Notes: generated by a model from the sequence alone, not told the origin. 64,000 nt of DNA from Phycisphaerales bacterium (GCA_020352215.1 CP070675.1:4083718-4147717); one strand, 5' to 3'. Shown: positions 9,074-17,577, counted from the first letter of the stretch. Translations and numbers: made by a program.

Positions 9074-9283
9074 ATGAAAATGGAACTCTTAGAGAACATG
9101 AATCAGCGGGTCAGAAAGTTCAGCATCGTGGATGTAAAATTGGCTCAAGGCGCTGCAATGTTTCTTGTTCTTATAATAGCCAAACTGATACCTCAAATAA
9201 TGAACATAAGCATATGGTGGTTTGCAGCCCTGTTAGTGCTGTGCGCGATAAAGCCATTCTATATGTTCTGGATCAAGAGATAG
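9074..9283 (+). CDS. Small two-span membrane protein
   Basis: 69 residues from the ATG at 9074, chosen because GGAGG lies three bases upstream (9067-9071); the open frame extends to 9026 without support. The charged N-terminus (MKMELLENMNQRVRKFS) is followed by two hydrophobic segments, LAQGAAMFLVLIIAKLI and WWFAALLVLCAIKPFYMFWI, separated by a short polar turn with PQIMN. The family is not recognised. It sits among small membrane protein genes that follow the ABC exporter, so a membrane-associated accessory role is possible but not shown. Confidence 0.65.
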   Translation: MKMELLENMNQRVRKFSIVDVKLAQGAAMFLVLIIAKLIPQIMNISIWWFAALLVLCAIKPFYMFWIKR

Positions 9284-9434
9284 TGTTCTCTCTTTTCGCT
9301 TTAGTTTCTGCTTCGGAGCGTGTAAAACACCTAATAACTCTATCCCGCGGGCTCTGACTCGCTGAGCGCTAGCCAGAGTCGGCGATCGTAGACCAAAGGT
9401 GAGATTTCGGGTTTTAGCGGCAAAAGGAGAAGCT

Positions 9435-10007
9435 ATGAAGACACTTCGACATATTGGCTCGCTGGCCTTCGTGCTTGGACTCTTCACCGTGGTATTTGTC
9501 GGGGTGCCGTGGCACGTGATCAACCAAGACGATCCGGTCGTGCCCCTGTGGCTCAGAATAGCGATTTTCTGCCTCTTAGGCGGTATCCTTGTGGTCCTGG
9601 CGACGTTGGCGCTGGAACAATGTATGAACAGGAAATCAATGGCGGAAGCAGCTGAGATGCTGGGCGAGGCGCGCCCTACCGAGAGTGCGGTTTTGCTGTT
9701 GAATTCTGCAGAAGTGCCCGGTCGCCAGACACGTGAGATTCTTGGGCTGGTTCAGGGCCATACGGTATTTGCCATCTGGCTCGGCAAAGATCTATCGGCC
9801 ATAGTCAGACTGATCCTTGGCGGCGAATTGACCGAATACACCGAGATGATGGGAAAGGCCCGCACCGCAGCCACCAACAGGATGACCGCCCAGGCTGTGC
9901 AGATGGGGGCCGATGCCATAATCAATGTTCGCTACATGACTACCAGTGTTGTCGGTAGTGCAGCCGAACTTCTGGTTTACGGCACAGCCGTCAAGCTCAG
10001 CGAATAG
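9435..10007 (+). CDS. Membrane-anchored UPF0145 (YbjQ-like) domain protein
   Basis: 190 residues from the ATG at 9435, preceded by AAAGGAG with good spacing. Residues 1-65 form two membrane spans (SLAFVLGLFTVVFVGVPWHV and LWLRIAIFCLLGGILVVLA). Residues about 88-190 are a UPF0145/YbjQ domain: a beta start (VPGRQTREILGLVQGHTV), then TEYTEMMGKARTAATNRM and MGADAIINVRYMTTSV, ending VYGTAVKL. YbjQ proteins form pentameric rings and were named putative heavy-metal binders; their cellular role is not settled. The membrane part is shared with the first half of the pseudogene at 8621, showing local duplication. Confidence 0.82.
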   Translation: MKTLRHIGSLAFVLGLFTVVFVGVPWHVINQDDPVVPLWLRIAIFCLLGGILVVLATLALEQCMNRKSMAEAAEMLGEARPTESAVLLLNSAEVPGRQTREILGLVQGHTVFAIWLGKDLSAIVRLILGGELTEYTEMMGKARTAATNRMTAQAVQMGADAIINVRYMTTSVVGSAAELLVYGTAVKLSE

Positions 10008-10071
10008 ATCGCCATTTGGGATCGACCTGTGGGGACGCACCGACCTGATGGTCGCACGGACATTGTCCAAG

Positions 10072-10515
10072 ATGACAAAAGAGCATAGATGCTTGAAGTT
10101 GCTTTTAAGGGTCATAGGCACTGCGGCGCTTCTTGCACTCGGAGCAGTAGTAATGCCCTATTCCTGGATGAACGCCGTCCACGGGTGGCTGGGGATGGGG
10201 CGGCTGCCGCAAGCTCCTATCGTAAGTTACCTGGCCCGTTCTACGTCGGGCTTCTATGTACTGCTCGGCGGTTTGTTCTGGGTGGTCTCATTCGATCTGC
10301 GGCGACACGAGGTCGTTCTGTACTATCTCGGCGTTGTGATTGTTGTGTTTGGGGCGGCACTGTTTGTCATAGACTTGGCTGTGGGGATGCCGCTTTTCTG
10401 GAGCCTTGGGGAAGGGCCTTTCAACACAGCCTTAGGAATAGTCATCCTGTTCTCGAGCCGCCGCCTGCGGGCCGGGCCGAGCCACGCGTACCACAAGCTG
10501 AAGGAGTCGGAATGA
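10072..10515 (+). CDS. Four-span membrane protein of unknown function
   Basis: About 147 residues from the ATG at 10072; an ATG at 10048 would add eight. Neither has a strong ribosome site, and the frame further upstream overlaps the UPF0145 gene. Four hydrophobic segments are visible: LLRVIGTAALLALGAVVMPY, SGFYVLLGGLFWVVSF, VLYYLGVVIVVFGAALFVID and FNTALGIVILFSS. The polar stretch between segments one and two carries WMNAVHGWLGMG. I recognise no named family. The stop overlaps the start of the ArsA-type ATPase gene (ATGA at 10512-10515), so the two are translationally coupled. Confidence 0.7.
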   Translation: MTKEHRCLKLLLRVIGTAALLALGAVVMPYSWMNAVHGWLGMGRLPQAPIVSYLARSTSGFYVLLGGLFWVVSFDLRRHEVVLYYLGVVIVVFGAALFVIDLAVGMPLFWSLGEGPFNTALGIVILFSSRRLRAGPSHAYHKLKESE

Positions 10516-11684
10516 GGGTAGTACTATTTACAGGCAAGGGCGGCGTAGGCAAGACCACTATTGCCGCAGCTACTGCGACACGTGCGGCCGAGCTTGGCCA
10601 CAAGACCTTGGTTGTCAGCACCGATGCCGCGCATAGTCTTGGCGACAGCTTCGATCTTCGCTTGGGCGGTTCCCCGGTCAAAGTAGGTGACAATCTTTGG
10701 GCACAAGAAGTCAACGTCCTTGAAGAGATTTCGGTACACTACGAGACGATCCAGAAGTACTTCGCGTCCTTTTTCAAATCGATGAGCGTAGACGACATTC
10801 TCGCCGAAGAGATGGCGGTGCTGCCGGGGGCGGAGGAGCTATTCGGCCTGTTCCACATCCACCAGGCAAATCAATCTGGCAAATATGACTGTCTGATTGT
10901 GGACTGTGCGCCGACGGGGCAGACACTGCGATTGCTGAGTCTTCCGGAAGTGGCCCGCTGGTGGATGCAGAAGTTCTTCCCGGTTGAGAGGAAGATCGCG
11001 AAGACCCTGCGGACCATGAAGAAAAGGACGATTATGTCAATCCCTATTCCGGACGACTCGGTGTACGCGTCGATCCAGACATTGTTTGATGACATCGGAG
11101 CACTCAATGAACTAATGATGGAGCCGAAGACGACATCGGTCCGCATGGTCCTGAACCCGGAGAAGATCGTTCTCGAAGAGACGCAGCGGGCCTATACGTA
11201 TTTGAGCTTGTACGGCTATCCGGTTGATTGTGTCATCGCGAACAGGATTTTGCCGGATGAAGTCAAGGATTCTTACTTCACCGACTGGCGCAAATCGCAG
11301 CGCAAGTACATGGGAAAGGTCGAAGTCATGTTCTCACCGCTGCCCATCCTCAGGAACAACCTGATGCGCTCGGAGATCGTTGGGCAGAAACTGTTGGCAG
11401 AGGTCGGCCGTGGCATTTATGGTGAGGAGGATCCAACGAGGGTCTACTATGAGGACAGAGCCCAGCGTCTCGTCAAGGACGGTGACGCATACGTTTTGAT
11501 TCTCAAGCTGCCGTTTGTAAAAAAGGCCGAAGTGGATATTTTAAAGAACGAGAACGAGTTGACGATACAGATAGGAAATTACCGACGAGACATCCTGCTT
11601 GCCAATGTTTTGAGCCTACTGGAGGTCGAAAGAGCGACGCTCGAAGCAGATGAGCTCAGGATTCGCTTTGTTGAAGGAGAATGA
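10512..11684 (+). CDS. ArsA-family ATPase with C-terminal HSP20-like domain
   Basis: 390 residues. The P-loop is GKGGVGKTT at 8-16, the deviant Walker A of the ArsA/Get3 class; STDAAHSLGDSFD and DCAPTGQTLRLL are the switch I and II regions. Residues from about 310 (YYEDRAQRLVKDGDAYVLILKLPF) form an ArsA_HSP20-type beta-sandwich. Single-domain ArsA proteins of this kind are common in anaerobes; they need not confer arsenic resistance, and no arsenite pump or ArsR is present here. A role in protein or membrane-cargo handling is a guess. The open frame upstream to 10089 is out of register with the membrane gene and not part of the protein. Confidence 0.88.
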   Translation: MRVVLFTGKGGVGKTTIAAATATRAAELGHKTLVVSTDAAHSLGDSFDLRLGGSPVKVGDNLWAQEVNVLEEISVHYETIQKYFASFFKSMSVDDILAEEMAVLPGAEELFGLFHIHQANQSGKYDCLIVDCAPTGQTLRLLSLPEVARWWMQKFFPVERKIAKTLRTMKKRTIMSIPIPDDSVYASIQTLFDDIGALNELMMEPKTTSVRMVLNPEKIVLEETQRAYTYLSLYGYPVDCVIANRILPDEVKDSYFTDWRKSQRKYMGKVEVMFSPLPILRNNLMRSEIVGQKLLAEVGRGIYGEEDPTRVYYEDRAQRLVKDGDAYVLILKLPFVKKAEVDILKNENELTIQIGNYRRDILLANVLSLLEVERATLEADELRIRFVEGE

Positions 11685-11687
11685 AAT

Positions 11688-11924
11688 ATGGCAAAGAAGC
11701 AAGACAAGATCGCAAATCTGGTCAATGCTCTGTTCGACGTGGAGAGGAGTTGCTTGGACCTGCTTCTCGATGTCGTACCTGAAGAAGCCAAGAAACATCT
11801 AACGGCCGCGCGCAGAGAGAAACTGCTGGCCCTCCGCTCGATTCTCGATGCGAAGATAAAGAACTTGGAGGCAGAGGAGAAGAAGGCCAGCAAGAGGAAG
11901 CCGCAAAAGGTCAAGGTGCAATAG
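11688..11924 (+). CDS. Small charged coiled-coil protein
   Basis: 78 residues starting three bases after the ArsA-type gene, with GAAGGAGA upstream at 11674-11681. The protein is strongly helical: DKIANLVNALFDVERSC, then EEAKKHLTAARREKLLALRS, then a Lys/Glu-rich tail (EAEEKKASKRKPQKVKV) that could bind nucleic acid or acidic membranes. The family is not recognised. The tight spacing suggests it works with the ATPase. Confidence 0.7.
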   Translation: MAKKQDKIANLVNALFDVERSCLDLLLDVVPEEAKKHLTAARREKLLALRSILDAKIKNLEAEEKKASKRKPQKVKVQ

Positions 11925-12044
11925 GACTCGATCGTGCGCAATGGTGATCGGGTCTTTGTTGTGTGCGGAAATGTCAGATCGACAAGAGGCTCATCGACGC
12001 CGATACGCCAATGGGCGTTGTGTTTAGCCGGGAGATTCGCTCGT

Positions 12045-12683
12045 ATGAGTGTCACTCGGTTCCTTGATTGGTTCCAGCTTGCCGGCTTGGCATTTTTGGT
12101 GTGCCTTGCAGTGCCGCGGATGGTGCGTCTGTATGCTCGCGGAATCCACGTTCTGGCCATCGACAGGCAGCGGACACCGGGGCAGATGCTGGAGGATCTG
12201 CTGGCGGGGATCAGTCTTGTCCTGTGGTGGTACGAACTTGTTGCGTACGCCTGGCCTCTGTCGCTCCACCTTGTTCCGGCACGGCTGGGCCGCGTGCTCT
12301 TCGACGCAGTGGTACTGAAGGTCACAGGTGCGGCGCTGATGGCGGCCGGCCTGGTGATCTATGGCTTGGCACTGACCGTTTTCAGGGACTCGTGGCGACT
12401 GGGCATCGATCGCAAGACACCGGGCCCGCTCGTGACTGGCGGCATCTTCACTTGGACGCGCAATCCAATATATGTTGGCTTTGATCTGATGATCGTTGGC
12501 ACGCTTCTGATCCAGGGCCGACTGATTTTTCTCGTGCTTGCGGTGGTTTTCGTCGGAATGCTCCACCTCCTGATTCTGAGAGAAGAACGTTTCCTGTCTG
12601 AGAAATACGGGGACGCCTACCAGAACTACCGTGCCCGCGTGGGACGCTACATAACATGGCCTTCTACCCGCAGCCGGGCGTGA
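12045..12683 (+). CDS. Isoprenylcysteine/phospholipid methyltransferase-like membrane protein
   Basis: 212 residues from the ATG at 12045, with GGGAG about ten bases upstream; a GTG at 11934 would give a longer, less typical N-terminus. Several membrane spans are followed by the C-terminal signature of the ICMT/PEMT superfamily: TGGIFTWTRNPIYVGF, then LREERFLSEKYGDAYQNY and ending in RVGRYI. Members transfer methyl groups from S-adenosylmethionine to lipids or isoprenylated substrates at the membrane. The bacterial substrate is unknown. Confidence 0.82.
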   Translation: MSVTRFLDWFQLAGLAFLVCLAVPRMVRLYARGIHVLAIDRQRTPGQMLEDLLAGISLVLWWYELVAYAWPLSLHLVPARLGRVLFDAVVLKVTGAALMAAGLVIYGLALTVFRDSWRLGIDRKTPGPLVTGGIFTWTRNPIYVGFDLMIVGTLLIQGRLIFLVLAVVFVGMLHLLILREERFLSEKYGDAYQNYRARVGRYITWPSTRSRA

Positions 12684-12731
12684 GTTATTGATTCCTGCTC
12701 TCGTGCGCATGTGCTTCTTCACGTTTTTACC

Positions 12732-12760
12732 TTGACACCTCTGAGAATTCCGACTATAGA
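12732..12760 (+). promoter_or_regulatory. Sigma-70-type promoter for the secreted protein at 12793
   Basis: TTGACA at 12732-12737 and TATAGA at 12755-12760 are separated by exactly 17 bases. It lies 33 bases upstream of the ATG at 12793. It also argues against the in-frame ATG at 12760, which would overlap the -10 element. Confidence 0.7.
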
Positions 12761-12792
12761 TGCGATCTGCGAGCTTCAAAAAGAGGTGCACT

Positions 12793-14124
12793 ATGACCTG
12801 CGAGATTAGAGCAACAGGTAGTAGTCGATCTCTGTTGGCCGTGTTCGTCTGCGTGGTAGCGGGCCTCCCGCTCGGTGGAATCGGGCAGGCTCCGGCGGGC
12901 GCATCCGTACGAGGCAACGATGTCACCCTGCACATTGAGAACCTCGGCAGTCCCTTCTTAGAGATGAGAGGGTCGGGTCTTCTGGCGCTGTACCGACGGC
13001 TGGCGCGGGGCAAGTGTCGCGATGGTGAATGGATCTACGCAAGGAATATATGGGATATGCATGTATATGATGGCCGGGTGTACCTTGGCGCGGGAAACAG
13101 CAGCAACTTTCCCCCTGCGGTGAACGCCGGACCGGTGCCCATAGTCTGTTATGATCCCGTCAAGGAGAATTTCTTGAAAGAGGGCACTGTCGACGACGAA
13201 CAAATAGATGTCTACTATACTCACGGTGGGCGGCTATACATACCGGGCCATGATCCGACACGGAGCTGGAAGCTGGGCAACTTCTACCTTCGCCGGAACA
13301 ACGGCCGGTGGAAAGAATATCGGAACATACCGGGCGCGATTCATACTTATGCCATGGCTTGGCACGAGGGGAAGGTGTTTGGTGGCTTGGGGATTCATGA
13401 CAGTGCTGCCGTCTCAATTTCGGCCGACGAAGGCCACACGTGGACTATCGTGCGCACAGGTGGCTGTCGAGTACATGGATTCCTTGCGGTGGCAGGTGGT
13501 CTGTACGCGGTGGAAATGGTCCCTACGATCAAGAAAGTGGAGCGTTGGCGCGAGAGCCTACGCGCGAACTTCTTGTGTGTCTCTGAATTCGAGTCACCGG
13601 ACCGATTCATTCCCCGCCGGGACATCACTGCCAAGACGCTCTTCCCAACGTTCGATTCGAGATCGAGCCGCTGGATGAAAGTGATCCGTGCGCAAGCACT
13701 TGGGGACAAGACCCTGTACATTGGAGCCTATTGTCACAACGATCATCAATCCCTGCCCTTCGGATTGTTCCTTGCATCGTCACTTGAAAGAGGGAATCCG
13801 CGTGTTCGGCCCATCGTACTACCCGACGGTAGCCGGCCTTGGGATTGGGTGCCTTATGACGGTCAAGTTTACGTGCTTGTGGAGGCAGAGGCGGCTGAAG
13901 GCGCTCGAGTCAAGGTCCTTCGGTCCCATGCAGAGGATCTGCACGCGTGGGAAGAGGTGCTCCACTTCGACGCGCCGACATTCGCCCGGTCTTTCGAAAT
14001 CCTCGACGGCGACTTCTACTTCGGCCTTGGCTGCAAGGTAGATGACCCGCCTAATTGGAAGCAGGAAGAACTGCACCCAGCTACCGGCGATATCCTTCGA
14101 GTGAAGGCCGAATTTGTCAAATAG
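12793..14124 (+). CDS. Secreted protein of unknown function, possibly a beta-propeller
   Basis: 443 residues. The start at 12793 follows AGAGG and the promoter just upstream. A signal peptide is visible (SLLAVFVCVVAGLPLGG). The mature part contains repeated beta-rich units of about 50 residues with similar phrases: MHVYDGRVYLGAG, AMAWHEGKVFGGLG, PYDGQVYVLVEA and EILDGDFYFGLG, plus SADEGHTWTIV, which looks like an Asp-box-like turn of sialidase-type propellers. This suggests a six- or seven-bladed propeller, perhaps binding carbohydrate. No catalytic residues could be assigned, and I do not recognise a named family. Confidence 0.7.
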   Translation: MTCEIRATGSSRSLLAVFVCVVAGLPLGGIGQAPAGASVRGNDVTLHIENLGSPFLEMRGSGLLALYRRLARGKCRDGEWIYARNIWDMHVYDGRVYLGAGNSSNFPPAVNAGPVPIVCYDPVKENFLKEGTVDDEQIDVYYTHGGRLYIPGHDPTRSWKLGNFYLRRNNGRWKEYRNIPGAIHTYAMAWHEGKVFGGLGIHDSAAVSISADEGHTWTIVRTGGCRVHGFLAVAGGLYAVEMVPTIKKVERWRESLRANFLCVSEFESPDRFIPRRDITAKTLFPTFDSRSSRWMKVIRAQALGDKTLYIGAYCHNDHQSLPFGLFLASSLERGNPRVRPIVLPDGSRPWDWVPYDGQVYVLVEAEAAEGARVKVLRSHAEDLHAWEEVLHFDAPTFARSFEILDGDFYFGLGCKVDDPPNWKQEELHPATGDILRVKAEFVK

Positions 14125-14212
14125 CGGATCCGGCCCAGATACATTTCTCGAACGATAGAATGCCCCCGGAAGCCATCCCGGCGTGTTTCATCCGCCACAT
14201 CCTGTTTTACCT

Positions 14213-14701
14213 CTATGGCTTGTCACGCCTGCCGGCAAAGAATCTCTGCAACAGTTCTCGGCACTCATCCTGCAACACCCCGGACGTCACTTCCAGCCGG
14301 TGATTCAGCCTCTCGTCTCGCACAATATCGTACAGACTACCGCATGCCCCGGCTTTTGGGTCATCGCAGCCGAACACCAGTCTGTCCATCCGCGCCAGGA
14401 CCAGGGCACCGGCACACATCGGACACGGCTCTAAGGTGACGTACATTGTACAGCCGTGCAGCCGCCAGCTTCCAAGAGAACTGGCAGCCTGTGTCAGAGC
14501 GACTATCTCGGCGTGCGCGGTCGGGTCGTTGAGCTGCTCTCTTTGATTGTATGCTTTGCCGATGATCTGGTCTTTGTGGACGATAACGGCCCCGATAGGC
14601 ACATCTCCATTTTCCTCGGCGATGTGCGCAGCATCTATGGCTTTGCGCATATACTGCTCATCAGAACCGGCCGGTTTAGAATCAACGGGATAGTCGGTCA
14701 T
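14213..14701 (-). CDS. tadA: tRNA-specific adenosine deaminase
   Basis: Deaminates the wobble adenosine of tRNA-Arg (ACG) to inosine. The zinc site is HAEIVAL (His with catalytic Glu) and PCPMCAGAL (two Cys ligands). About 162 residues from the second Met (14701); an ATG at 14725 would add eight residues. Neither start has a clear ribosome site. It lies directly downstream of tRNA-Glu and tRNA-Met on the same strand, 46 bases after the Glu tRNA, and may share their promoter. Confidence 0.93.
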   Translation of the reverse strand: MTDYPVDSKPAGSDEQYMRKAIDAAHIAEENGDVPIGAVIVHKDQIIGKAYNQREQLNDPTAHAEIVALTQAASSLGSWRLHGCTMYVTLEPCPMCAGALVLARMDRLVFGCDDPKAGACGSLYDIVRDERLNHRLEVTSGVLQDECRELLQRFFAGRRDKP

Positions 14702-14746
14702 CGCGAGGAAATAGTCAATAATCAATCATCAATAGTCAATGAAGAA

Positions 14747-14819
14747 TACCCCCAAGGGGAGTCGAACCCCTGTCTCCAGGATGAGAACCTGATATCCTAG
14801 GCCACTAGACGATGGGGGC
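14747..14819 (-). tRNA. tRNA-Glu (CTC)
   Basis: 73 nt on the minus strand. The acceptor stem starts GCCCCCA and pairs with TGGGGGT (G1:U72 wobble), discriminator A. The anticodon loop TTCTCAT lies between TCAGG and CCTGG, anticodon CTC. T arm AGGGG/CCCCT with TTCGACT. No CCA encoded. Confidence 0.94.
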
Positions 14820-14860
14820 AAGAATAGCCAACACTCAAAGCCGAGAACTCAAAACCAAAA

Positions 14861-14934
14861 TAGCGGCGGTTGGATTCGAACCAACGACCCTGGGCTTATG
14901 AATCCCATGCTCTAACCAACTGAGCTACGCCGCC
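14861..14934 (-). tRNA. tRNA-Met (CAT), elongator type
   Basis: 74 nt on the minus strand. Acceptor GGCGGCG/CGCCGCT, D arm GCTC...GAGC, T arm GTTGG-TTCGAAT-CCAAC. The anticodon loop is TTCATAA, anticodon CAT. The anticodon stem TGGGA/GCCCA has an A31-G39 mismatch at the loop-closing position. The first pair (G1:U72) differs from the unpaired C1-A72 of initiators, so this is elongator Met, or the Ile (CAU) type if lysidinylated. Confidence 0.88.
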
Positions 14935-14954
14935 ACAAAACCGTAAACGCCCAT

Positions 14955-14984
14955 ACGATAACAACTTCGAACGCAGGCTGTCAA
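14955..14984 (-). promoter_or_regulatory. Promoter of the tRNA-Met/tRNA-Glu(/tadA) unit
   Basis: On the minus strand TTGACA (14979-14984) and TATCGT (14955-14960) are spaced by 18 bases, ending 20 bases before the tRNA-Met 5' end. Confidence 0.55.
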
Positions 14985-15159
14985 ACGTTTTGTTTCAGAA
15001 ATCCGCAAAAAACGCCCAGCAGTGTTAATCTGACCTCGATCATCGTCGGTTCAAGCAAAGAGCCTGACCACCTGCTCGGTTCACCAGTGGCGGACGTTGA
15101 CAGTCGCAGGGCAGTACCGTATGATCGCATCCAAACGAGGTTATGCAAAGGACACTGTC

Positions 15160-15897
15160 ATGGAGCGATCTGTCTACGAGACTTCGGCGCAGATGGGCGC
15201 GGCGGCTGCAGCACAAGCAGCGGAAGTCATAAGAACGGCAATAGGGGAACAAGGGTACGCGAACATCATCTTGGCGACGGGGACCAGCCAGGTTGAGATG
15301 CTCAGAGACCTGGTTGGGGCGGCGGGAATCGACTTCTCAAAGGTGGCCATGTTCCACCTGGATGAGTACTTGGCGCTCGGGCCCGACCATCCGGCCAGTT
15401 TCAGGAAGTATCTGAGAGAGCGTTTTGTTGATAAGGTCGGAGGGTTGAAGGCAGTGCATTTCGTCAACGGCGACGCAGTTGATGCCGATCAAGAATGTAA
15501 GAGGTTAGGGGCCATCATCGGAGAGCATCCGATTGATGTGGCACTTGTGGGCATTGGAGAGAACGGGCATTTGGCGTTTAACGACCCGCCGGCGGACTTC
15601 GAGACCGATGAGCCTTTCATTGTCGTGGAGCTGGACGGCAGATGCAGGAAGCAGCAACTGGGCGAGGGATGGTTTGAGACGTTGGAGCAGGTGCCGCAAC
15701 GCGCCATTTCGATGAGCATCAAGCAGATCATGAAGAGCAGGGTTCTAATCGTCACCGTGCCGGATAAGCGCAAGGCTGAAGCGGTCAAGAACGCGCTGGA
15801 AGGGCAGGTGGTGCCTAAGTGCCCTGCCTCGATACTGCAACGGCATGACAATTGCAAGGTATTCTTGGACAAGGATGCGGCTTCGTTGCTTAGCTGA
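15160..15897 (+). CDS. nagB: Glucosamine-6-phosphate deaminase
   Basis: Converts glucosamine 6-phosphate to fructose 6-phosphate and ammonia in the cytoplasm. 245 residues from the ATG at 15160, preceded by AAAGGA; the frame is open to 15097 but the extra part is not conserved. Family motifs include [12 protein letters not shown] (phosphate loop), [11 protein letters not shown] with the catalytic Asp, and [18 protein letters not shown] with the catalytic His and ring-opening residues. It lies next to a GHMP sugar kinase (opposite strand) and nagA, forming an amino-sugar degradation group. Confidence 0.92.
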   Translation: MERSVYETSAQMGAAAAAQAAEVIRTAIGEQGYANIILATGTSQVEMLRDLVGAAGIDFSKVAMFHLDEYLALGPDHPASFRKYLRERFVDKVGGLKAVHFVNGDAVDADQECKRLGAIIGEHPIDVALVGIGENGHLAFNDPPADFETDEPFIVVELDGRCRKQQLGEGWFETLEQVPQRAISMSIKQIMKSRVLIVTVPDKRKAEAVKNALEGQVVPKCPASILQRHDNCKVFLDKDAASLLS

Positions 15898-15924
15898 GCC
15901 GGCCGGATTCGCCTTCACGTTTGC

Positions 15925-17577
15925 CTAAACATCCAGGGCACACAAACCTCCGACGGGGACGATTATCTCTGCGGCCGCAGGTAAGTTGCGGGGACAATAG
16001 TACTGCTCAGCCATGTTCTCTATGACTGCGTGGGCGTGTTCGCTTTCGACGACGGCCACAATACAGCCGCCCATGCCGGCGCCGACCAAGCCCGCACCAA
16101 TGACACCCGGATTTGCCAGCGCAATGTCGACCAGTATGTCTAACTCCGGCAGGCTGACATTGTACCCGCCACCTTGTCGCCACAGGCGGGCCCGACTGAC
16201 GCGGCGCTCATCACCCGATTTCAGATCGCTTATCAAGGCATCGATTCGCGCATCCGGATAGCTGTTGTCGCCGCGTACGCGCTCGCCGCCGACGAGTTTC
16301 GTGGCCCTGTCGCCATCGTGGGAAATGCTGACAAGCTCGCCGAAGGTCTTGATATCGCCCGCCTGCAAACACTTTGGGGCCATCTCGGCGCGGATACACT
16401 CGGTAATCCCATAAAGACACACCTGCCTGATGGGGTAACCCTGCTCCGGTTGCTCGTGACTTCTGAATATGTGCTGAATCTGCTCTTCACACTCCGGAAG
16501 CCGCTCCAAGGTATCAGTTCGACCGGCGGATTCCGGGAGCGATTTGACAATCTCATAAATCTGAATCTCACTGACACCGAGCCTCTCCGGATTGACATCG
16601 CGGAGATGTTCGAGTTTGTCGGCGTAATGGGGGAAGGTCTCGCGGATCATCATCAAGCCAAATGAGTAGGCGGCCACGCGACTGTTGAAAGCATTGCGTG
16701 CGCCGGCCTGCTTCTTTGCCTCGATGAGGCTGTTAGCGAGCACGAGACTATAGCCATCGGGAAAGGCAACGCGGTCTATTGTCACCGGAAAGGCTGTGAT
16801 GTGGAGCATTGTGTAAGGTCGGCCGAACTTGATTGCAGCGTGGTCACTGAAGCCTCCTCGAGTGCCAACGTACCATTCGGCATGGCCGCAGTGCTCGGTC
16901 AAGTCGGACTGTTCGATCCGCAGGTCATTTATCCGGATTACCGCTTCTGTGGTGGCCATAACCACCGCCGATGAGGAGCTGAGGCCTGCCGCTCTGGGGA
17001 TATTGCCGTAGACCATTGTGTTCATGCCCAACAGAGCCGGCGCGAAACTCCCATCGTTCTTTGTGTGGAGATGCTGAAAATACAGGACCGCCGCTCGGAT
17101 GTAGTTTGACCACGTGACCGAGGCATCGCCCTTGCGTTTGTCATACTCATCGTGACACCAATTGTCCCAGTCCTGGATCTTTCTGTTGACCGGCAGGCAG
17201 TGGCTGATGCGAAATTGCTCATCAGGGAACTGATCTGACTCGACGTTCTTGGCCAACACCAGGTCGTCGTCTCGCGGCTCGGCTATAAGCCACATGTCCT
17301 TGACAGTGACGGGATTGACCGATCCGCCACGGTGGTCAATGTGGGTGCCCAATAGATTGACCCGGCCGGCTGAGCGTACAATGATGACGCTGCGGTCGGG
17401 CCCGTATCTTTTGGCAAATGCCTCCAGAGTGTGTAGACACATGTTGGCGGCTTGGCTCTTCAAATCGGCATTTCCCCCGTAGATTTCGTCTAATCTGCGG
17501 TGAAACGCACCGTTCTTGTCCGCAACCAGCTTGACCCAGGTGGTTATGGGACGCCAGCCATTGATGCGAGCAGCCAT
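15925..17577 (-). CDS. GHMP-family sugar kinase, galactokinase-like
   Basis: 550 residues from the ATG at 17577, twelve bases after GGAGG (an ATG at 17589 abuts the GGAGG). Galactokinases average about 390 residues, so there are extra insertions and an N-terminal extension. The signature near residue 75 reads GRVNLLGTHIDHRGG, against GRVNLIGEHTDY in classical galactokinases, so the usual Glu is Thr and the Tyr is His. The ATP loop is PRAAGLSSSSAVV and motif 3 is LVGAGMGGCIVAVV. The substrate may be galactose, GalNAc or another hexose; the neighbouring nagB and nagA favour an amino sugar. Confidence 0.85.
   Translation of the reverse strand: MAARINGWRPITTWVKLVADKNGAFHRRLDEIYGGNADLKSQAANMCLHTLEAFAKRYGPDRSVIIVRSAGRVNLLGTHIDHRGGSVNPVTVKDMWLIAEPRDDDLVLAKNVESDQFPDEQFRISHCLPVNRKIQDWDNWCHDEYDKRKGDASVTWSNYIRAAVLYFQHLHTKNDGSFAPALLGMNTMVYGNIPRAAGLSSSSAVVMATTEAVIRINDLRIEQSDLTEHCGHAEWYVGTRGGFSDHAAIKFGRPYTMLHITAFPVTIDRVAFPDGYSLVLANSLIEAKKQAGARNAFNSRVAAYSFGLMMIRETFPHYADKLEHLRDVNPERLGVSEIQIYEIVKSLPESAGRTDTLERLPECEEQIQHIFRSHEQPEQGYPIRQVCLYGITECIRAEMAPKCLQAGDIKTFGELVSISHDGDRATKLVGGERVRGDNSYPDARIDALISDLKSGDERRVSRARLWRQGGGYNVSLPELDILVDIALANPGVIGAGLVGAGMGGCIVAVVESEHAHAVIENMAEQYYCPRNLPAAAEIIVPVGGLCALDV

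Noticed and set aside
10089-10511. 141-codon N-terminal extension of the ArsA frame
   Set aside because: It is out of register with the membrane gene that occupies this stretch; ArsA starts at its P-loop after 10512.
10512-11684. Arsenic resistance function for the ArsA-type gene
   Set aside because: No ArsB, ArsD or ArsR gene is near, and the single-domain HSP20-tailed type is not tied to arsenic.
14456-14800. 114-codon plus frame
   Set aside because: It is antisense to tadA and runs into tRNA-Glu.
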